A DNA stretch of 5,969 nt from an uncultured Lachnospiraceae bacterium (GTDB lineage Bacteria > Bacillota > Clostridia > Lachnospirales > Lachnospiraceae), in the NCBI GenBank assembly GCA_934371475.1, contig CAKRNX010000139.1:1-5969 (forward strand). The letters run 5' to 3'. Both the position numbers and the translations under genes were made by a program. Under the pieces are notes generated by a model that was not told where the DNA came from, did no database searches, and saw only the letters and a program-made list of their open reading frames with translations. Of this stretch, positions 1 to 5,967 are shown one piece after another; within the stretch, counting starts at the first letter, position 1; each line of letters starts with the position of its first letter.

Positions 1-68
1 TTTATGACGGTTATTCTAAAGTTCCTCGGTTTTTAGCCTACACTGTCAATGCTTACTCATCAAACATC

Positions 69-75
69 AAGGAGG
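69..75 (+). promoter_or_regulatory. pyrB ribosome binding site
   Basis: AAGGAGG lies 5 nt before the ATG at 81. It settles the start of pyrB, because the same reading frame has no stop codon back to the left edge of the window. I found no convincing promoter, PyrR-type antiterminator or other riboregulator in positions 1-68. The only structure seen there is a weak A/T stem, CTAAA (16-20) with TTTAG (32-36). Confidence 0.85.
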
Positions 76-80
76 TAATT

Positions 81-1001
81 ATGAGACATTTAATGAGCCC
101 GCTGGATTTCAGTGTGGAGGAGCTGAATCATGTTCTTGATCTAGCTGCCGACATTGAAGCCAACCCGAAAAAATATGCACATGCCTGCGATGGCAAAAAA
201 ATAGCAACTTTATTCTATGAACCAAGTACAAGAACCAGACTTAGCTTCGAAGCTGCAATGTTAAATCTGGGCGGCAGCGTACTTGGTTTTTCTTCGGCCG
301 ATTCCAGCTCTGCATCTAAAGGCGAGAGCGTTTCCGATACCATCCGTGTCATTTCCTGTTACGCTGATATCGTTGCCATGCGTCATCCCAAAGAGGGCGC
401 TCCCCTTGTCGCCTCTCTGAAATCCCGGATCCCCGTTATCAATGCCGGCGACGGCGGTCATCAGCATCCCACCCAGACACTCGCTGACCTCATGACCATC
501 CGTTCCCTGAAAGGCCGTCTTGACAACTTTACGATCGGTCTGTGCGGCGACCTGAAGTTCGGGCGTACCGTCCATTCTCTGATCAACGCACTTGTCCGTT
601 ATCCCAATGTCAAATTTGTGCTGATTTCTCCTGAAGAACTGCGGATTCCGGATTATGTCAGAGATGATGTGCTGCTGAAAAAACATCAGAATTTCAAAGA
701 AGTAACCCGTCTGGAAGACGCAATGCCGGAGTTGGATGTGCTCTACATGACCCGCGTACAGAAAGAGCGTTTCTTTAATGAAGAAGATTATGTCCGCATG
801 AAAGATTTCTATATCCTGGACAAACAGAAAATGGCACTCGCCAAGGATGATATGATCGTCCTCCATCCACTTCCCCGTGTCAATGAGATTTCCGTGGAAG
901 TGGACGATGATCCCAGAGCTGCTTACTTTAAACAGGTGCAGTACGCTGTCTACGTGCGTATGGCTCTCATTCTTACATTGCTGGAGGTAAAAGTATGTTA
1001 A
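81..1001 (+). CDS. pyrB: Aspartate carbamoyltransferase, catalytic subunit
   Basis: Condenses carbamoyl phosphate with L-aspartate to give carbamoyl aspartate, the committed step of UMP synthesis in the cytosol. The 306-residue length is normal for the family. The carbamoyl-phosphate domain comes first, with the STRTR phosphate loop at residues 49-53, the SASKGES loop carrying the active-site lysine (Lys80), and HPTQ at 129-132. The aspartate domain follows, with HPLPRV at 262-267. The start at 81 is chosen for its AAGGAGG site and because MRHLMSPLDFS matches the usual family N-terminus. The frame is nevertheless open upstream to the window edge (26 further codons), which I take as chance. 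The gene overlaps pyrI by 7 nt, so the two subunits are probably co-translated and form an E. coli-like regulated holoenzyme (class B, c6r6); the holoenzyme form is inferred. No frameshift or missing key residue was seen. Confidence 0.97.
   Translation: MRHLMSPLDFSVEELNHVLDLAADIEANPKKYAHACDGKKIATLFYEPSTRTRLSFEAAMLNLGGSVLGFSSADSSSASKGESVSDTIRVISCYADIVAMRHPKEGAPLVASLKSRIPVINAGDGGHQHPTQTLADLMTIRSLKGRLDNFTIGLCGDLKFGRTVHSLINALVRYPNVKFVLISPEELRIPDYVRDDVLLKKHQNFKEVTRLEDAMPELDVLYMTRVQKERFFNEEDYVRMKDFYILDKQKMALAKDDMIVLHPLPRVNEISVEVDDDPRAAYFKQVQYAVYVRMALILTLLEVKVC
983..987 (+). promoter_or_regulatory. pyrI ribosome binding site inside pyrB
   Basis: GGAGG lies within the last codons of pyrB, 7 nt before the pyrI ATG at 995. 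Together with the overlap of the pyrI start and the pyrB stop (TAA at 999-1001), it suggests translational coupling that balances the two subunits. Confidence 0.8.
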
Positions 1002-1435
1002 GTGTCGGACAGTTAAACGAAGGCGTGGTTCTGGATCATATCCAGGCCGGAAAATCTATGGACATCTATAAATATCTGAAGCTGGACAAAATGGACTGCT
1101 GCGTTGCCATCATCAAAAACGCACGCAGCGATAAAATGGGCCGCAAAGACATTATCAAGGTAGAATGCCCGATTGAAGAACTCGATCTGGATGTGCTGGG
1201 ATTTATCGATCACACGATCACCGTAAATATCATTAAAAATGCGGAGATTGTAGAAAAAAAAGTGCTGACTCTCCCGCGGCAGCTTGTCAACATCATTCAC
1301 TGCAAAAATCCCCGCTGTATTTCATCTATTGAACAGGGTCTGGATCAGATCTTCTTCCTGGCTGATGAAGAGAAAGAAACATACCGCTGCAAATACTGCG
1401 AAGAAAAATACCGCAGCACGCGCAAGAAAAAATAA
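995..1435 (+). CDS. pyrI: Aspartate carbamoyltransferase, regulatory subunit
   Basis: Regulatory chain of aspartate transcarbamoylase. It binds nucleotide effectors in its N-terminal domain and holds catalytic trimers together through a C-terminal zinc domain. The 146 residues match the usual PyrI length. The N-terminus carries the EGVVLDHI segment (9-16) typical of the allosteric domain. The zinc ligands are complete: Cys103 and Cys108 in CKNPRC, then Cys132 and Cys135 in CKYC. Their spacing (5, 24, 3) is the same as for E. coli Cys109, 114, 138 and 141. The C-terminus is a short basic tail (STRKKK). Its presence implies allosteric control of PyrB by end-product nucleotides, although which nucleotides act cannot be read from the sequence. 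It is the last gene of the pyrBI unit; a long hairpin starts about 30 nt after its stop. Confidence 0.97.
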   Translation: MLSVGQLNEGVVLDHIQAGKSMDIYKYLKLDKMDCCVAIIKNARSDKMGRKDIIKVECPIEELDLDVLGFIDHTITVNIIKNAEIVEKKVLTLPRQLVNIIHCKNPRCISSIEQGLDQIFFLADEEKETYRCKYCEEKYRSTRKKK

Positions 1436-1467
1436 ATTTCAGGAATGCCCAGCCCAGGTATTCTTGC

Positions 1468-1510
1468 TGCGAGGTGCGCGTTATGCATTTGCATGACGCG
1501 CACCTCTGCA
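1468..1510 (+). terminator. Strong stem-loop after pyrI (possible terminator or 3'-end stabiliser)
   Basis: An 11-bp perfect GC-rich arm, GAGGTGCGCGT (1471-1481), pairs with ACGCGCACCTC (1496-1506). The stem continues inward through a T-G wobble and ATGC/GCAT (1483-1486 with 1491-1494), leaving an ATTT loop. At the base, TGC (1468-1470) pairs with GCA (1508-1510) across one bulged T. The nearest T-run (seven T, 1527-1533) starts about 20 nt beyond the stem base, so this is not a textbook intrinsic terminator. It most likely marks or protects the 3' end of the pyrBI mRNA. Confidence 0.5.
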
Positions 1511-1554
1511 ATTCTGCCGAAATAAATTTTTTTCTGTTGTTTATTGTTTTTCGT

Positions 1555-1581
1555 AAGTAAAACGGGCTGACCGGTTTATTT
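1555..1581. promoter_or_regulatory. Imperfect 27-bp palindrome upstream of rocA promoter, candidate operator
   Basis: Arms at 1555-1567 and 1569-1581 are inverted around T1568, with 10 of 13 positions complementary. The conserved pattern is AA.TAAA.CGG.C, centre T, then its mirror. It ends about 32 bp before the -35 element of rocA, a position that would suit an activator or upstream operator. As RNA it forms only a weak stem followed by a U-rich stretch, so a minor terminator role for pyrBI is an alternative. No regulator could be named from the motif. Confidence 0.4.
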
Positions 1582-1613
1582 TAGTTAAATTTAAGGTGAA
1601 AAAAAGGTTTTTA

Positions 1614-1642
1614 TTGACGATTTTTGAAATAATGAGTAAAAT
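1614..1642 (+). promoter_or_regulatory. Sigma-A type promoter of the rocA-like gene
   Basis: The -35 element TTGACG (1614-1619) and -10 element TAAAAT (1637-1642) each match five of six consensus bases, and the spacer is the ideal 17 nt. A run of seven A (1599-1605) and further A/T-rich sequence just upstream resemble an UP element. Transcription should begin near 1649, giving a leader of roughly 25 nt that holds little beyond the ribosome binding site. Confidence 0.75.
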
Positions 1643-1658
1643 AGTGCTATCTTTTGAC

Positions 1659-1664
1659 AGGAGG
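1659..1664 (+). promoter_or_regulatory. rocA ribosome binding site
   Basis: A full AGGAGG lies 10 nt before the ATG at 1675 and supports that start. The N-terminal extension ahead of the catalytic ALDH core is like that of RocA proteins. Confidence 0.8.
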
Positions 1665-1674
1665 TAAGTAATAA

Positions 1675-3225
1675 ATGATAAATGGATTTAAAAATGCAGT
1701 GGAAGTTGATTTCACAGTTCCGGAAGCTAAAGCCAAAATGGAAGCTGCTTTTGCCCAGATTGATGCAGAGAAAGGTTCTGTCTATCCTCTGATCATCGAT
1801 GGTGAACGCATCACTACTGAGAAAAAGATTGCTTCTGTAGATCCCGCCACAAAAGAAATTATCGGATATACCTGTTCCTGCAGCCAGGAGCTGGCTGACA
1901 AAGCAATCCACTCTGCTTATGAAGCATTTAAGACCTGGAGTGTCACTCCTCTGGATGAGAGGATCCGCGCCCTGCGCAAACTGGCATCTCTTCTCATTGA
2001 GAACCGCTACATCATCGATGCATGGAATGTCATGGAGAGCGGCAAGAACTGGGGAGAAGCTGACGGGGAGCTCTGCGAACAGCTTGATTTCATTAACTCA
2101 TATGTTATGCATATCCAGGAACTCGACAAAGGCATTGAACTAATGCCCACAGACGAATACACCAAATGTGTTTATATTCCCATCGGCGTAGGTGTTGCTC
2201 TTCCGCCGTGGAATTTCCCGGTATCTCTGTTTGGCGGCATGGTGGTATCCGCAGTCCTGACCGGAAATACCATCGTCTGCAAACCTTCCTCTGATGCTCC
2301 TATCGTTGCCTACAAGTTTGTAGAGCTGTGCGAGAAAGCCGGCATTCCCAAGGGTGTCATCAATTTCATCCCTGGCAGCGGTTCCGAGATCGGCGATTTC
2401 CTTGTAGAACATCCGCTGACAAGATTTGTAAACTTCACCGGTTCCAAAGCTGTCGGCTGCCGTATTTACGAGCATGCTGCAAAGATTGCCCCCGGACAGA
2501 AATGGTTAAAACGCGTAGTTGCTGAGATGGGCGGAAAGAACGCTATTATCGTAGACTCTTCTGCCAACATCAAAAAAGCTGCTGCTGGAGTTGCAAGCTC
2601 CGCTTTTACTTTCCAGGGTCAGAAGTGCTCAGCCTGCTCCAGAGCCATCGTTCTTGCAGATGTATACGATGAATTTGTAGAAGCTGTTACTGCATGCGCC
2701 AAAGAAATGCAGACCAGCCAGGGCTCCGGCAGAAGCAATGCCAACTTAGGTCCGGTTATCAACCAGGCTGCCTATAATAAAATTACCGAGTACGTGGAGA
2801 TCGGACGCAGCGAAGGTACTGTCGTATACGGCGGAACTTACAGCGATGCGGAAGGTTACTACGTCAACCCCACTGTCATCCGCGATATTAAGAGAGATGC
2901 CCGCATTGCCAACGAAGAGATCTTCGGACCGGTACTGGCAGTGATCAAAGTAGACTCTTTTGATGAAGCTCTGGATGTGGCGAACCAGACGGAATATGGT
3001 CTGACAGGTTCTGTCTACAGCGAGACCCGCGAGCACATTATGAAAGCAAAGCAGGAATTCCAGGTAGGCAATCTGTACTTCAACCGTAAGTCAACTGCTG
3101 CCGTTGTGCTGCAGCATCCCTTCGGAGGATTTAATATGTCCGGTACAGACGCCAAGACAGGTACTCCCAATTACCTGATCAACTTCCTGAATCTGAAATC
3201 AATCACAGAAGACCTGACCGATTAA
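1675..3225 (+). CDS. rocA: RocA-type 1-pyrroline-5-carboxylate (glutamate semialdehyde) dehydrogenase
   Basis: NAD(P)-dependent aldehyde dehydrogenase of the P5CDH/RocA branch, expected to oxidise glutamate-gamma-semialdehyde to glutamate in the cytosol. The 516-residue length fits RocA. Visible motifs are PPWNFP (177-182) with the oxyanion Asn180, Lys203 in CKPSSDAP, GSGSEIGD (234-241), FTGSKAVGCRIYE (254-266), AEMGGK with general base Glu284, GQKCSA with nucleophile Cys318, EEIFGPV (414-420) and the C-terminal FGGFNMSGTDAKTG (483-496). Stretches such as IGDFLVEHP and PGQKWLKRV match Bacillus RocA as I recall it. One oddity is the segment that anchors the substrate carboxylate. It reads NRKSTAAVVLQHPFGG (470-485), where typical P5CDHs have TGA and a glycine two or three residues on, so the true substrate could differ. 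The gene stands alone, with its own promoter and terminator and no proline dehydrogenase or arginine catabolic gene in view. The ALDH class is certain; the exact substrate is inferred. Confidence 0.88.
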   Translation: MINGFKNAVEVDFTVPEAKAKMEAAFAQIDAEKGSVYPLIIDGERITTEKKIASVDPATKEIIGYTCSCSQELADKAIHSAYEAFKTWSVTPLDERIRALRKLASLLIENRYIIDAWNVMESGKNWGEADGELCEQLDFINSYVMHIQELDKGIELMPTDEYTKCVYIPIGVGVALPPWNFPVSLFGGMVVSAVLTGNTIVCKPSSDAPIVAYKFVELCEKAGIPKGVINFIPGSGSEIGDFLVEHPLTRFVNFTGSKAVGCRIYEHAAKIAPGQKWLKRVVAEMGGKNAIIVDSSANIKKAAAGVASSAFTFQGQKCSACSRAIVLADVYDEFVEAVTACAKEMQTSQGSGRSNANLGPVINQAAYNKITEYVEIGRSEGTVVYGGTYSDAEGYYVNPTVIRDIKRDARIANEEIFGPVLAVIKVDSFDEALDVANQTEYGLTGSVYSETREHIMKAKQEFQVGNLYFNRKSTAAVVLQHPFGGFNMSGTDAKTGTPNYLINFLNLKSITEDLTD

Positions 3226-3261
3226 TTTCAATTCAAAATTTTCTAATTAAAGAGAATATAA

Positions 3262-3280
3262 ACAGGACGCAATTTCCTGT
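3262..3280 (+). other. Small stem-loop in the rocA 3' region
   Basis: ACAGGA (3262-3267) pairs with TCCTGT (3275-3280) around a 7-nt loop. It sits just before the main terminator in an A/T-rich spacer and may be incidental or may help protect the rocA mRNA end. No T-run follows it directly. Confidence 0.3.
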
Positions 3281-3283
3281 GAA

Positions 3284-3340
3284 ATAAGATAAAAAAACGC
3301 CCGGAACTGTTCTGACAGCTCTGGGCGTTTTTTATCTTAT
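3284..3340. terminator. Bidirectional intrinsic terminator between rocA and dfrA
   Basis: The core stem pairs CGCCC (3298-3302) with GGGCG (3323-3327). It continues inward through G-T, G-C and A-T pairs, one A-C mismatch and CTGT/ACAG, to a TCTG loop. Seven A (3291-3297) precede it and six T (3328-3333) follow, so it can end transcription from either side. Flanking ATAAGAT (3284-3290) and ATCTTAT (3334-3340) extend the symmetry. The right edge overlaps the dfrA stop codon (3337-3339), so both convergent units share one compact terminator. Confidence 0.9.
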
Positions 3341-3831
3341 CTCTTTTTTCTCTCATATTGCAAAAAACGGTATTCCAGATCAAAATAGGTCTGTTCATCA
3401 CTGTCCGCGGTAATCTGCCATTCTTCCCTCTCATCCAGGTTGGGGAACCAGGCATCCGCCTCATAGGCATGATTGATCTTGGTCACATGGATCCGATCAC
3501 AGTAGGGAAGCATCTGATGATAAACGGTGTCACCTCCGATCACATAGATATCTTCGCTCGGATATTTCTTCAGTTCCTCCAGCACTTCTTCCAGGCTGTG
3601 GCAGACCACTGCATCCTTCACTTTGTAATCCGGATTTCTTGTAAGGACAATGTTGATGCGGTTTTTCAGCGGAAGTCCGCCCGGAAAACTCTCAAGTGTC
3701 TTTCTCCCCATCACCACAATTTTTCCTGTCGTTGTTGTCCGGAAAAATTTCATATCGGACGGAATACTCACCAGCAGCTCATTGTGGTTGCCAATTGCCC
3801 AGTTCTTATCTGCCGCTACAATCATATTCAT
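3337..3831 (-). CDS. dfrA: Dihydrofolate reductase
   Basis: Reduces dihydrofolate to tetrahydrofolate with NADPH, recycling the dihydrofolate made by ThyA. From the chosen start it has 164 residues, normal for a chromosomal DHFR. Seen in order are IVAADKNWAIG (4-14), the catalytic acid Asp26 in IPSD, FFR at 29-31, the cofactor loop MGRKT (41-45), IGG (98-100) and Thr117 in HVTKI. The position of the Trp conserved in most bacterial DHFRs (E. coli Trp22, PWNLP) is Val21 here (LLVSIP). As I recall, this occurs in clostridial relatives, so it is probably lineage-typical. An in-frame ATG at 3861 would add ten residues and overlaps the thyA stop as TGATG. It has no ribosome binding site and would place residues ahead of the first beta strand, so I prefer 3831. 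The gene lies 29 nt after thyA in an apparent operon. Also called folA. Confidence 0.95.
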   Translation of the reverse strand: MNMIVAADKNWAIGNHNELLVSIPSDMKFFRTTTTGKIVVMGRKTLESFPGGLPLKNRINIVLTRNPDYKVKDAVVCHSLEEVLEELKKYPSEDIYVIGGDTVYHQMLPYCDRIHVTKINHAYEADAWFPNLDEREEWQITADSDEQTYFDLEYRFLQYERKKR

Positions 3832-3842
3832 CGTTTCTGTCT

Positions 3843-3848
3843 CCTCCT
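3843..3848 (-). promoter_or_regulatory. dfrA ribosome binding site
   Basis: AGGAGG on the minus strand lies 11 nt before the ATG at 3831. It sits between the two possible in-frame starts (3861 and 3831) and therefore supports the downstream one. Confidence 0.8.
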
Positions 3849-3860
3849 TTCCTGACCGCA

Positions 3861-4709
3861 TCAGACTGCAATCGGTATATTCTTAATCTGCGGACCTGTC
3901 TGGTATTCTTCCACATGCAGGTCATCTGTCGTGAATGCATAAAAATCCGTAACTCCCGGCGTCAGCCACACCTTCGGTGCCGGATACGGCGTTCTGGAAA
4001 TCAGCTCCTCCACCAGCGGAATATGACGGTCATAAATATGCGCATCCGCAATCACATGCAGCAGTTCGCCTGCCACCATGCCGCAGCTCTGTGCAATCAT
4101 CATCAGCAGCAGGCTGTACTGGCACACATTCCAGTTGTTCGCAGCCAGCACGTCCTGGGAACGCTGGTTGAGTACTGCATTCAGCACCAGCTGTTTCCTG
4201 TCTTTCTCTCTTGTCACATTAAATGTCATACTGTAAGCACAGGGGTAAAGATGCATCTCATGGAGATCCTGATGCACATAGATATTTGTCATAATCCGGC
4301 GGCTGTAAGGGTTATGCTTCAGATCATACAGCACACGATCCACCTGATCCATCATTCCTTCTTTATACTGATGCTTGACTCCCATCTGATAGCCGTAGGC
4401 TTTTCCGATGCTTCCGTCCTCATCGGCCCAGCTGTCCCAGATGTGACTGTGAAGGTCATGTACATTGTTGGACTTTTTCTGCCAGATCCACAGGATCTCG
4501 TCAAATGCACTTTTCAGAGCTGTCTTTCTCAGCGTCAGCGCCGGAAATTCCTTTCGAAGATCGTATCGGTTAACCACGCCAAACTTTTTAATCGTGTAGG
4601 CGCTCGTCCCGTCCTCCCATTTGGGACGCACCTTCTCTCCCTCTGTACTCGTTCCATGATCAATGATCTCACGGCACATGGCTGTAAAAACCTGATCCGC
4701 ATAGCTCAT
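3861..4709 (-). CDS. thyA: Thymidylate synthase (ThyA type)
   Basis: Methylates dUMP to dTMP, using 5,10-methylene-tetrahydrofolate as carbon donor and reductant and releasing dihydrofolate. The 282 residues carry the ThyA landmarks: Arg28 in the N-terminal phosphate loop (VRPKWEDGT), ILWIWQ (72-77), the phosphate-binding pair Arg137-Arg138, nucleophile Cys157 in YPCAY, and QRSQD (182-186). Asn194 and His224/Tyr226 (HIY) complete the dUMP site. Asp186 to Asn194 (8) and Asn194 to His224 (30) match the spacing in E. coli. The chain ends in PIAV, the free C-terminus that closes the active site. WIWQKKSNNV resembles the Bacillus ThyA subtype more than E. coli. The start at 4709 is chosen for its AAGGAG site. 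The ATG at 4733 would add eight non-conserved residues. dfrA follows 29 nt downstream, the common thyA-dfrA pairing. No clear promoter was found ahead of it, so co-transcription with the gene at 4828-5967 is possible. Confidence 0.96.
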   Translation of the reverse strand: MSYADQVFTAMCREIIDHGTSTEGEKVRPKWEDGTSAYTIKKFGVVNRYDLRKEFPALTLRKTALKSAFDEILWIWQKKSNNVHDLHSHIWDSWADEDGSIGKAYGYQMGVKHQYKEGMMDQVDRVLYDLKHNPYSRRIMTNIYVHQDLHEMHLYPCAYSMTFNVTREKDRKQLVLNAVLNQRSQDVLAANNWNVCQYSLLLMMIAQSCGMVAGELLHVIADAHIYDRHIPLVEELISRTPYPAPKVWLTPGVTDFYAFTTDDLHVEEYQTGPQIKNIPIAV

Positions 4710-4717
4710 AGCTTTTT

Positions 4718-4723
4718 CTCCTT
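4718..4723 (-). promoter_or_regulatory. thyA ribosome binding site
   Basis: AAGGAG on the minus strand lies 8 nt before the ATG at 4709. It decides between that start and the in-frame ATG at 4733. Confidence 0.8.
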
Positions 4724-4770
4724 TCGGTTTCACTCATTTCTGCTTCTTTATCAGACATTCCACAGTCGCC

Positions 4771-4815
4771 CGCAGACAATGGTGCGGCATCCTGCCATCC
4801 ACTCTGCGCTCTGCG
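4771..4815 (-). other. Inverted and tandem repeats in the thyA leader
   Basis: The 118-bp gap before thyA holds a perfect 7-bp tandem repeat, CTCTGCG twice (4802-4808 and 4809-4815, plus-strand reading). CGCAGA at 4771-4776 can pair with TCTGCG in either copy. Inside, GGCA/TGCC and a few neighbouring pairs allow a longer irregular stem-loop on the minus-strand RNA. No T-run follows, so it is not an intrinsic terminator. It may be a leader structure or chance. Confidence 0.3.
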
Positions 4816-4827
4816 AAAATGTTTTTA

Positions 4828-5967
4828 TCAGTTCATCAGCTTCATCAGGCTCGTATCCTCCGCAAAACCTGACGCATTGTATAAAAACAGGATATCTGTA
4901 TATTCTTTCTCTTCCATCAGCTGCGCAAGGCTCTGATTATAGTATCTCAGATCCACCATATCTACCTGATCAAAATAAGAATAGGTAAATGGCACAAAAC
5001 AGTGCGCGTAGGAATCCTTGATTACCAGCAGTCTTCTGCCCGTCTTCGCATCACTGGAAGCCTCAATCAGTCCGTAATTGCCGCCGTAAAACACCGCATA
5101 CTTGTCCTTCGTATCCAGCGGTGTTTTCTGGTATACGGTACTCCGTATATCGTCAGTCCGGTTGTAGGTCAGCAGATATGATACCGGATCTTTGGGCTCA
5201 TAAATCTGAATGCTGTCCGCCTTCACACCAATCCCCACTTTGGAAGCAACTGTTCCCTCAAAGCTGTCCGTCACCGTACTGACAGAATAATCATCGGCCT
5301 GAACCTCTGCAATCCCCCGCTCTTTTGCCCATTCGCGGAATGCATAAAATGCACCAAGGGTTTTCCAGTGATGATCTGTCCGGTAATAAATCTCCTCTTC
5401 CTTATGCTGACGCAGCGCAGAAGCCGTATCTACCCACACGCCGGAAGGCAAAGCGGACCGAATCTCCTGCAGATAATCTTCCTCGTCATAGGGAGAAGCA
5501 AACGGCGGCAGCTTGTCCCGGAGAATATCTACTGCATTGGGCACAACCATCACTGACAGATGACCATCCCCGTACTGTGCGGCCATCTGCTCTATAAAAC
5601 CGGACAGGAGCGTAATGTTGGCCGTCGCCTGATCCGTTTCAAAACTCCCGGTATGTTTCTCAATCAGATAATCATCTGCGGCAAAATAAATATCATTTGT
5701 TTCCTGACGCAGCGTCAGACGCTCCGCCTCCGTCTTCAGACCGATCCACCCGTCGCGGAACACGAACTGATCTGTCAGGTACGTCTCATATTCATCTGCA
5801 AATTCACCGGAAAGCAGCGCAGACAGGCTGAATGACGGTCTGGACGCAAGCGCTCTGTTCTCTTTTTCAGAAAACTCCGTATCTGGCTTCAGCATTGTTG
5901 CCGCAGTAAAACCGAAAATCAGCACCAGGAACATCGTCACAATATTCCAGGATTGTTTTTTATTCAT
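4828..5967 (-). CDS. DHHW-family membrane-anchored protein, SGNH/AlgX-like
   Basis: A 379-residue protein of the DHHW family, related in motif layout to AlgX/AlgJ-type SGNH enzymes of polysaccharide O-acetylation. A short basic start (MNKK) and one hydrophobic segment (about residues 9-25) suggest an N-terminal anchor or uncleaved signal, with the rest outside the membrane. ENRALASRP (37-45) is a common early motif of these proteins. The family signature TDHHW spans 197-201; Asp198 and His200 match the Asp-x-His of AlgX. KDSYAH (317-322) supplies Ser319 as candidate nucleophile, so a full Ser/His/Asp set is present. The likely job is acyl transfer to a surface glycan or teichoic acid, inferred from the motifs. 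In clostridia such genes often follow an MBOAT (AlgI-like) acyltransferase gene, which would lie beyond the right edge. Only two bases precede the ATG, so its ribosome binding site is out of view. The ATGA at the start would fit an overlap with an upstream gene. Confidence 0.82.
   Translation of the reverse strand: MNKKQSWNIVTMFLVLIFGFTAATMLKPDTEFSEKENRALASRPSFSLSALLSGEFADEYETYLTDQFVFRDGWIGLKTEAERLTLRQETNDIYFAADDYLIEKHTGSFETDQATANITLLSGFIEQMAAQYGDGHLSVMVVPNAVDILRDKLPPFASPYDEEDYLQEIRSALPSGVWVDTASALRQHKEEEIYYRTDHHWKTLGAFYAFREWAKERGIAEVQADDYSVSTVTDSFEGTVASKVGIGVKADSIQIYEPKDPVSYLLTYNRTDDIRSTVYQKTPLDTKDKYAVFYGGNYGLIEASSDAKTGRRLLVIKDSYAHCFVPFTYSYFDQVDMVDLRYYNQSLAQLMEEKEYTDILFLYNASGFAEDTSLMKLMN

Noticed and set aside
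4..36. A 10-codon leader peptide (ATG at 4 to TAG at 36) ahead of pyrB, as in attenuation systems
   Set aside because: There is no ribosome binding site in view, no terminator hairpin before pyrB and no pyrimidine-sensitive feature. Short ATG frames like this are common by chance.
261..866. A 201-codon minus-strand open frame within pyrB
   Set aside because: It lies wholly antisense to a clear PyrB and shows no family motif or ribosome binding site.
1654..1682. A second promoter: perfect TTGACA at 1654 with GATAAA 17 nt later
   Set aside because: The -35 overlaps the rocA ribosome binding site and the -10 lies inside the coding sequence, so a transcript would start after the start codon. 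The promoter at 1614-1642 is better placed.
3222..3250. Inverted TTAATT/AATTAA after the rocA stop codon
   Set aside because: It is all A/T and in an A/T-rich spacer. The pairing is weak and expected by chance.
3696..4988. A 430-codon plus-strand open frame antisense to dfrA, thyA and the end of the DHHW gene
   Set aside because: It covers three well-supported genes on the other strand, has no recognisable domain and is rich in His, Ser and Cys as expected of a reverse-complement reading. It is a codon-usage shadow.
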